DNA of 14,059 nucleotides from Cyclostephanos tholiformis (taxonomy: Eukaryota > Bacillariophyta > Thalassiosirophyceae > Thalassiosirales > Thalassiosiraceae). The position numbers were made by a program, and so were the translations under genes. The stretch covers positions 1-14,059 of the forward strand of contig JALLPB010000628.1 in the NCBI GenBank assembly GCA_036939975.1. Reading direction: 5' to 3'. The notes under the pieces are model-generated. The model was not told the DNA's origin. It worked only from the letters and a program-made list of their open reading frames with translations, and did not search any database. Positions 8,590-14,059 of this stretch are shown here, piece after piece; within the stretch, counting starts at the first letter, position 1, and every line of letters starts with the position of its first letter.

Positions 8590-11500
8590 TCAATCCGCCT
8601 TAAACCTCTCGAGGGCGATAGTCATGCGAGCACGCGATTCGGCACGCGCCGCCAGATCCGCCAATATAGCGTCGTACTTGTCGCTCGCGCCCTTCTTGGC
8701 ACCGTCTTCCTCAGTTAATGTGCAATAGACGCCCATTATGCAAGTGCCGTTAGGATTCTTGTGCTGTTCCTTGTCGGCGCCGCACCGTCCGCACGTCGTG
8801 AAGTGACACTTGTTGCCGAAGCCGAATTCGGCATGTTCGGCGCGCTGTCGGCCGCAATGGCTGCACACCTTACGATATGAGAGGCCCTTAGGAAGCCTGT
8901 TTTTCAGTTGAGCAGCAACGTGCGCATTGGAGATGTTTTCTGGCACATGCACGGCTGTCTCGGGCGGTTTGGTGGCATATTTGGTGCTAGGATTTTGGTG
9001 TTGTGGTGGATGGTAGCGTGAGAATTGAGGATGAATCGCCTGAGGTTGCGGCGCACTTCGTGAGTGTCCTTGTTGCTCGCTAGGAGCAAAAGAGCGGGAG
9101 TCAACTTGATGCGGTACAGCTGGCCAGTGATGCGGTTGCTGCTGACGATGGCTGCTTTGCTGATGATATGCAGAATGGCCTTCACGTTGTTCGTATTGCG
9201 GATGATGGCGCACATATTGATCGTAATGATGGGTTTGTGGGGCCTGGTACTGGTGTAGTTTCTGCTCGTAATGATGCCGTTGCTGTTCTTGTTGTTCGGA
9301 CATGTACCTTTTGCGTGGATCCTTACCATCACTGCTCGAACGGTGTCTCTTGAGAGTGGCTTCCTGTTGATCCATCCTCTCACACTCTTTGCCGTTCACT
9401 ATATGCCGACCCTCCTCTGTGCTTTTTTCTCGCATACTGGCAGCGTTGACTGCATCGGCGTTCAAAGTATCCAGGGCAGAGGTAGCAAGAGTTGCCAAAA
9501 AGTCCAACTTCATGCCATTGTCCGAGGTTCTTCGCGGCATCTCTGCCGTAGCTGCCAATGGATCCGTCGTAACTTCTTGGTTTTTACTGCTGCCCTCTTT
9601 TGAGTGTTGATCATCATCGAGGGTAGCATCCAACGACGGCATGCTTGTAGGATGCTGTGCGATGCTGGCTTTATCCTCCTCGGAGCTGACCATGTGGAGG
9701 CTTCTTCCCGGCGACTCTATAGAATTGTCGGAAGGGAGAGTCACGATATAAGAGATGGAGGTTTGAATAGATGAGCCTGGTGGATTGCCCGAGAGATCGT
9801 CCTTGGGCTGATTGCCACAATTCTCGCATCTGCAATGACTGGCGCACTTGATGCCATTGCTGAAACATTCACAGTACTTCTTAAGACATTTAGATTTTCG
9901 GCACTTGCAGCCGACACGATGGACCTTTGATGGTACAGTACCTTGCATTTGCTGCACGTCCGTATTGGCATGCCCTCTTTCACCTTCCATGTTGACACGC
10001 GCCGCTTGTAGTTGATGCGATAAGATGACGTGATGCGACGGTGCTCTACCTCCTGGAAATTGATGCGCCAAAGTTGGATAAGGACCTAAGTCGCTGCTGG
10101 TATGATGGACACTACCTCCCGGCGTACCACTACTCATTGCGTTTCCTCGGTGAATTAGAGGATTGAACCCACGATAACTGTTTTCGTTATAACCTAACCC
10201 TCTCATGGAGGGATGATGCTGGTTATAGTAATGTTCGATGACGGCATTGCGTCCTTCGTATTCGGTGTTGTAGCTACTATCACGCTGTCTACGATCAACA
10301 TCCCACGACCGGCTGTGTGGCAAGTCATTTTCCTGCCCTCGGCGGTACCACGCGTTGTTTATTTCGAAGGACGGCTTCGAAAAAGAACACGTTGAACTAG
10401 GCTCTAGGGACTTAGAGGTTGAAATGGAGGATGAAGAAGCACCCATAAAGTTATCATTTTCAGGTTGCTCTCTCTCTTCCTCGTCGACCTCTCGCTCAAT
10501 CTCCACAACAATTTGAGCATCGACTATTTGTGAAGTGACCCTGGTATCTTTTTCCGTCCTGTCTTTTTGGCGGTCATCTATTTCGACGTCGTCCACTTCT
10601 TGAAGGATGCTAGAACTTGCAGCTTGAGAGGACTTTGATGTATCACACTTGCTGGAAGGAGCCTTCTCCTCTCCTCGCTTGTCATCCACCTCCTTCTCCT
10701 CGTCGATCTTGTTGGTCTCGGTGCTCGTCGAAGTGTCGACTGCGACTGCCCCTGCATCGTCGCCTCCCAATCCTTCCTCGCTCGGCCCTCTGACCTCCTT
10801 GTCTTCGCATCCCACGGAGGCCTTAATCTCCTCCACAGTCTCATCGACCAAGTCTACCGCACGAAGCGACGACGTCGACGGACAATCAAGGGATCGGAAT
10901 TGAAACTCGACATGCGGCAATCCCGTTGGGGGTGGGGGAGGGGGAACCAGCCTGCCCAGATGCTGCTGCTGCTGAAGCACTGGAACGTCGTAATCGGAGC
11001 ATCCTCGTTGGACATCGTTCCCGTCAACGACCCCACCGTACCCCACCTGCGTGTGCCTCATCAGATGACCGGAGTCGACGCTACCGTTGTGCCTGAGCGG
11101 CGGCGGCCTGTAGATCGTCGCCATAGACGCATTGACCGCGGCGTCGGGCGCGAACGCGTTGGTGTCAGCGACGGATCCCGCACCGCCAATGCCGTTGCCT
11201 CTGACGTCCCCCCAGAAGAACTTGTTCTCGAACGCGTTCGGGTTGCGAACGAGGACCTGCCGCCGCGCAATTGCGATTGCGCCCCGATTCCCCTTGAGGG
11301 CCTCCCCCTCGATGTTCTGGCAACCGTCGCATATGCACTGGTGGGCAGAGCACAGGACCGATGCGGCAAAGCACTGGCAGTAGAGCTTGAGGCAGCGAGT
11401 CTTGCGGCAGGAGCAACCCTTTTGGGAGGGGTTGCGTTGTCGGGTGGAAAGGAGGGGGTTATTATTGCTGTTGTCGCCGCCCCCTACGACGTTGCCGACA

Positions 11501-12060
11501 TTCATAGATAGCATCTGCGGGTGGTAGGGAGGATGGTGCAGCATTCGCAATTGTGACGACGAAGACGGAGTCGTCGCGACCTGATGAGTCGAGGGACGAT
11601 GGGTCATGGAAGGGTGTTGGATGTTGGATTGATTGGACGGGGGATAGGGGGATTCAGTCGGCGAACGATGGTAGTCGTCGGTCCTCCTGACGTGGTGGTG
11701 GGGCTGCTGCTGCTGCTGCTCTTCTTGGGGATAGTAAAGCCCCCCTCCCACTCCTCTGATTCCGCCGCCGCCTCCCGACGGATGATCGGCGCGGTAGTCT
11801 CGCTGCGGCTGTTGCTGCTGACCGTGGAGAGGACGACGATCCATGAAGTGCGGCAGCGGCGCCCTGCCGACGCCGACGTGACTCGGATACCTCCCGTGCT
11901 CCTGTGGATGGGGAGGAGGAGCGTGGCGTATCGACTGCGGCACCACCACGGACGATGCCGATCTGTGACCGCCGTGATAAGGGTAATCCTCTTGGGCAGC
12001 GTACTGCAAGGGATGCTGCTGATCTTGGCGATGGTGGCCACCACCGTGATATCTCGGGGG
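8590..12060 (-). CDS. Tesmin/TSO1-type CXC (CRC) domain protein with widely separated CXC repeats; 5' end disrupted
   Basis: The frame is open from the poly-G tract at 12056 down to the stop at 8590. Residue numbers below count from the TTG at 12009, which is not a believable start. CXC1 is at 199-230 ([16 protein letters not shown]), followed by the family's linker motif RNPNAFENK at 255-263. CXC2 is at 701-731 ([16 protein letters not shown]). Between them lies a long low-complexity, partly acidic stretch. In LIN54, tesmin and TSO1 the two repeats bind the minor groove of CHR-type sites (TTYGAA) and sit about 40 residues apart. After CXC2 come Gln/His-rich and charged segments, then a Cys/His module at 1049-1096. 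The role is probably a nuclear transcription regulator, inferred from CXC. The frame has no ATG between 12009 and the TAG at 12154-12156; the first internal ATG is at 11844. The N-terminal part is probably the 12129-12787 frame, giving about 1,400 aa. Confidence 0.88.
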   Translation of the reverse strand, partial: PPRYHGGGHHRQDQQHPLQYAAQEDYPYHGGHRSASSVVVPQSIRHAPPPHPQEHGRYPSHVGVGRAPLPHFMDRRPLHGQQQQPQRDYRADHPSGGGGGIRGVGGGLYYPQEEQQQQQPHHHVRRTDDYHRSPTESPYPPSNQSNIQHPSMTHRPSTHQVATTPSSSSQLRMLHHPPYHPQMLSMNVGNVVGGGDNSNNNPLLSTRQRNPSQKGCSCRKTRCLKLYCQCFAASVLCSAHQCICDGCQNIEGEALKGNRGAIAIARRQVLVRNPNAFENKFFWGDVRGNGIGGAGSVADTNAFAPDAAVNASMATIYRPPPLRHNGSVDSGHLMRHTQVGYGGVVDGNDVQRGCSDYDVPVLQQQQHLGRLVPPPPPPTGLPHVEFQFRSLDCPSTSSLRAVDLVDETVEEIKASVGCEDKEVRGPSEEGLGGDDAGAVAVDTSTSTETNKIDEEKEVDDKRGEEKAPSSKCDTSKSSQAASSSILQEVDDVEIDDRQKDRTEKDTRVTSQIVDAQIVVEIEREVDEEEREQPENDNFMGASSSSISTSKSLEPSSTCSFSKPSFEINNAWYRRGQENDLPHSRSWDVDRRQRDSSYNTEYEGRNAVIEHYYNQHHPSMRGLGYNENSYRGFNPLIHRGNAMSSGTPGGSVHHTSSDLGPYPTLAHQFPGGRAPSHHVILSHQLQAARVNMEGERGHANTDVQQMQGTVPSKVHRVGCKCRKSKCLKKYCECFSNGIKCASHCRCENCGNQPKDDLSGNPPGSSIQTSISYIVTLPSDNSIESPGRSLHMVSSEEDKASIAQHPTSMPSLDATLDDDQHSKEGSSKNQEVTTDPLAATAEMPRRTSDNGMKLDFLATLATSALDTLNADAVNAASMREKSTEEGRHIVNGKECERMDQQEATLKRHRSSSDGKDPRKRYMSEQQEQQRHHYEQKLHQYQAPQTHHYDQYVRHHPQYEQREGHSAYHQQSSHRQQQPHHWPAVPHQVDSRSFAPSEQQGHSRSAPQPQAIHPQFSRYHPPQHQNPSTKYATKPPETAVHVPENISNAHVAAQLKNRLPKGLSYRKVCSHCGRQRAEHAEFGFGNKCHFTTCGRCGADKEQHKNPNGTCIMGVYCTLTEEDGAKKGASDKYDAILADLAARAESRARMTIALERFKAD

Positions 12061-12128
12061 GGGGGGGGGGGGGGGGGGGCGGGGGGGGGCGGGGGGGNCG
12101 CGGGGGGGGGGGGGGGGGGGGGGGGGGG
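12056..12128. repeat. Poly-G tract with an ambiguous base (poly-Pro coding on the - strand)
   Basis: 73 bp made almost only of G on the + strand, interrupted by C at 12080, 12090, 12099 and 12101, with an N at 12098. On the - strand it would encode poly-Pro with nearly all CCC codons. The open frame upstream (12129-12787) and the one downstream (to 8590) differ by an indel that must lie here. The length is therefore probably wrong in the assembly, or variable. The tract could also form G-quadruplexes. Confidence 0.9.
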
Positions 12129-12787
12129 TGTTGTTGTCGATGCCGACCGTCGGCTACCGAACGCACCGGTCGGAAGGGATGGTGGGCGGACGAGGCGTGC
12201 GCGCCCCTGCGCGAGTGGGAATAAAGGCTGACCGGGGGGGGGACGCCGCACCGGGGCATCGTCATAATCGTCGCGCCTCCTTCTCCGCCAACGACGCCGC
12301 CTCCTCCTCCCCCCCTCGAGTAATTCCCGAATGACGCGCCCCTTCCACCCCCCCCTCCTCCTCCTCCCTCGTGGACGGCGGATGGATGCCACGAATGTGG
12401 CATGGACACGGGACGACCGTCGCTGTCGAGAGACCACGTGGCCGTTACCTCGTCGTCCTCGACGCCGTGATCATCTCGTTGTTGGCGTCGTCGATCTTGT
12501 TCGTCGACCTTCGCGGTGGCATTTGCTGCTGCGGCGGTCGCGACGATGGACGACGTACTTCCCCCCCCTCCCTCCGTGGCGGGATGGGCCGCGGTGGTAG
12601 TCTTTCCCTCCCCCTCGCCCTTGGCCTGTAGAACCTCGCTTGTGGCGTCTACTCCCTCGCTCCTACCCTCGCCAACCGACATCTCCTTCTTTTCCCTTGG
12701 TTCGCCAACGTCCACCCCCACGCCGCCCCGATGATTGGCATCGGTCTGCTGATCGGCATCCTTCGCTGCGTCGTCATTCGGGGGCAT
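12129..12787 (-). CDS. Probable N-terminal part of the CXC-domain protein, out of frame across the poly-G tract
   Basis: A clean ATG at 12787 opens a frame of about 219 aa that runs into the poly-Pro coding tract. It begins MPPNDDAAKDADQQ, acidic and Ala/Asp-rich. It continues with Gly-rich runs ([11 protein letters not shown]), an acidic VEDDE stretch and a His-rich end just before the prolines. This composition matches the low-complexity N terminus of the CXC protein downstream, and the codon use is similar. No domain is recognisable. I take it as the 5' end of the same gene, separated by an error or length change in the homopolymer. An intron that removes part of this region, using the poly-C as pyrimidine tract, is an alternative, as is a separate small gene (less likely, since no stop separates it from the tract). 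Confidence 0.6.
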
Positions 12788-14059
12788 GATCCGGTGGCAA
12801 TGGATGGTGTGAATACTGGCTATGAATCACACAGAGAGAGTTGTTTGGACAGGATCAATTTTTTTCAGGGCGACACCATTGTCTCTTTCTCTGATTTTTT
12901 GTGCTGTTTTCAATCGATTTCAAGTTCCAATTTTGGTTTGCGGCCTCCCATAACTCCAAACATGCAGGGATTTCAATTTGCCCGTTGTTACTACTGTATG
13001 TATTTTGTATTTTGACCACAGCGAAGGGAAGGCTTTCTCTTTTATCCGATGATTGATATTGAAACTCATATCGCCGTTGTTTTTCATATTTTGGGTGTGC
13101 CACCGGCGTTTTGAAAGATGCGGGTTATGCTTCCTGTTTCCCATTTTTGAAATGGGATATACGATTCCAGCGTGGGAAAATACCGGCCGGCGTATTATAA
13201 ACATTTCTTTTCGATTCTTCGCCACGTTAAAAAAAAAAGGACAACGACTCGCAATCCAACAACAACTGCATCAATTACTACCATACCTACTCTATCTGTA
13301 TGTACCTCCGAAACAACCATCATCCACCACTTGCTGTGATGTTGTGCCTCCTCCCCTACCGCCCGTCCATACTAGTAGTACTGCCCACATCACAGTTTAG
13401 CCACAGACATGGCTTCCTGGCGCTCCTGTGACTGCTCAACTGTGACCAATGTGGTTTTGGCCTGGCTCTACCGAATTTTTTCCTCCTACAGTGATACCCC
13501 ATCACCATCATGGGTGTTGTTAACTACTAGAGTAGTTGACATTTTAAGAAAGGCCAAATGAAAATAAAAATAGCAGAGCAACAATTTTGTCATACAAGTA
13601 TGCTGAGCTGAGTAGCTCATTTGAAAGATCTTGTCTCAAGGAGTCTGGGAAAAAAATATTTTTATGAATTTTGAATTACGTGCAGTTGTATTCAATCACG
13701 AGCCCGGCAAGCCCCAAATGACCTGGTCATTTTAAGAAATATGCATGCCATATGACACATTAAGAGCCTTTTTGCCATGGTACAGTCATTTTCATGTGGC
13801 AACAAGTAGCTTTTTGGAACGATCTTCTTCTCCTCCTTCCAATGATGTATCAAACTTCCTCTTTCATATTGGTTTTCTACTAGTCAAAAAAATAGATTTG
13901 TGCTTTGATACAAGTTCCGACATAGAACTCAAATATGGGGAAAAATGCTTCACAATTATTTATGGTCGTTTTAACAGCTTAACAGCTATGGACGTAGATC
14001 TACCTCCACTTTTTTTAGGGCTTCGTAAATTTGTTATAACTTCTCGAATTTTTGTCCTC
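12788..14059. other. Gene-poor region upstream of the CXC gene
   Basis: About 1.27 kb with no gene I can support. The part next to 12787 should hold the promoter and 5' UTR of the CXC gene. It is AT-richer than the CXC coding sequence. Short structures seen are: a TATAAA at 13196-13201 (+ strand, after CCGGCCGG), an A-run at 13229-13238, an imperfect inverted repeat at 13519-13540 (GTTAACTACT / AGTAGTTGAC), a short hairpin TGAGCT-GAGT-AGCTCA at 13604-13619, and a 12-nt direct repeat CATTTTAAGAAA at 13540-13551 and 13728-13739. The region from about 13500 on may be a decayed mobile element or the flank of a gene beyond the window; neither can be shown here. Confidence 0.5.

Noticed and set aside
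12007..12009. Start codon for the CXC protein at 12009
   Set aside because: The codon is TTG and the frame continues upstream into poly-Pro, so this is not a real start. It is used only as a numbering origin.
12855..13400. Open frames of 80-115 codons upstream of the CXC gene on both strands
   Set aside because: The two longest checked begin at TTG (13053) or GTG (13103). Their products are low in recognisable features and no domain or splice pattern supports them.

Overview
The window looks like nuclear DNA of a diatom, most likely a centric, Thalassiosira-like species. This is inferred from features of the sequence, not from a match. It holds compact protein genes with few short GT-AG introns (70-100 bp). 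It also holds long low-complexity proteins rich in Gly, Ser, His, Gln and Pro, a secreted protein with a Pro-Thr linker of the kind common in diatoms, and repeated 'GDGxCC' modules. No tRNA, rRNA, CRISPR array, intact transposon or bacterial-style operon was seen.

Six protein genes lie in strictly alternating orientation. (1) 118-1553 (+): a UBLCP1-type ubiquitin-like-domain phosphatase in four exons, one only 23 nt long. (2) 1669-2670 (-): a small basic protein with two C-terminal WW domains. (3) 2934-3398 (+): a near-textbook UBC13/UBE2N ubiquitin-conjugating enzyme. (4) 3758-6817 (-): a large secreted mosaic protein with a chymotrypsin-fold (S1) domain, two 'GDGxCC' modules, a Pro-Thr linker and a hydrophobic tail. 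Its catalytic serine is replaced by alanine. (5) 7354-8372 (+): a two-exon membrane protein of the fatty acid hydroxylase / sterol desaturase superfamily with all three histidine boxes. (6) 8590 to about 12787 (-): a very long tesmin/TSO1-type CXC protein. Its two cysteine-rich DNA-binding repeats are separated by about 470 residues, and it ends in a duplicated Cys/His module I do not recognise. Its N-terminal part lies in another frame across a poly-G tract containing an N, which is probably a sequence or assembly fault.

The gene pairs are alternately tail-to-tail (gaps of 115, 359 and 217 bp) and head-to-head (gaps of 263 and 536 bp). The head-to-head gaps are probably shared promoter regions; the short tail-to-tail gaps may allow antisense overlap of 3' UTRs. 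The genes do not form one pathway, although UBLCP1 (proteasome phosphatase) and UBC13 (K63 ubiquitin chains) both belong to ubiquitin biology. From 12788 to the end there is about 1.27 kb of AT-richer DNA with no supportable gene.

The most interesting items are the probable pseudoprotease, the split CXC domain, and the paired C2HC-like module at the C terminus of the CXC protein.
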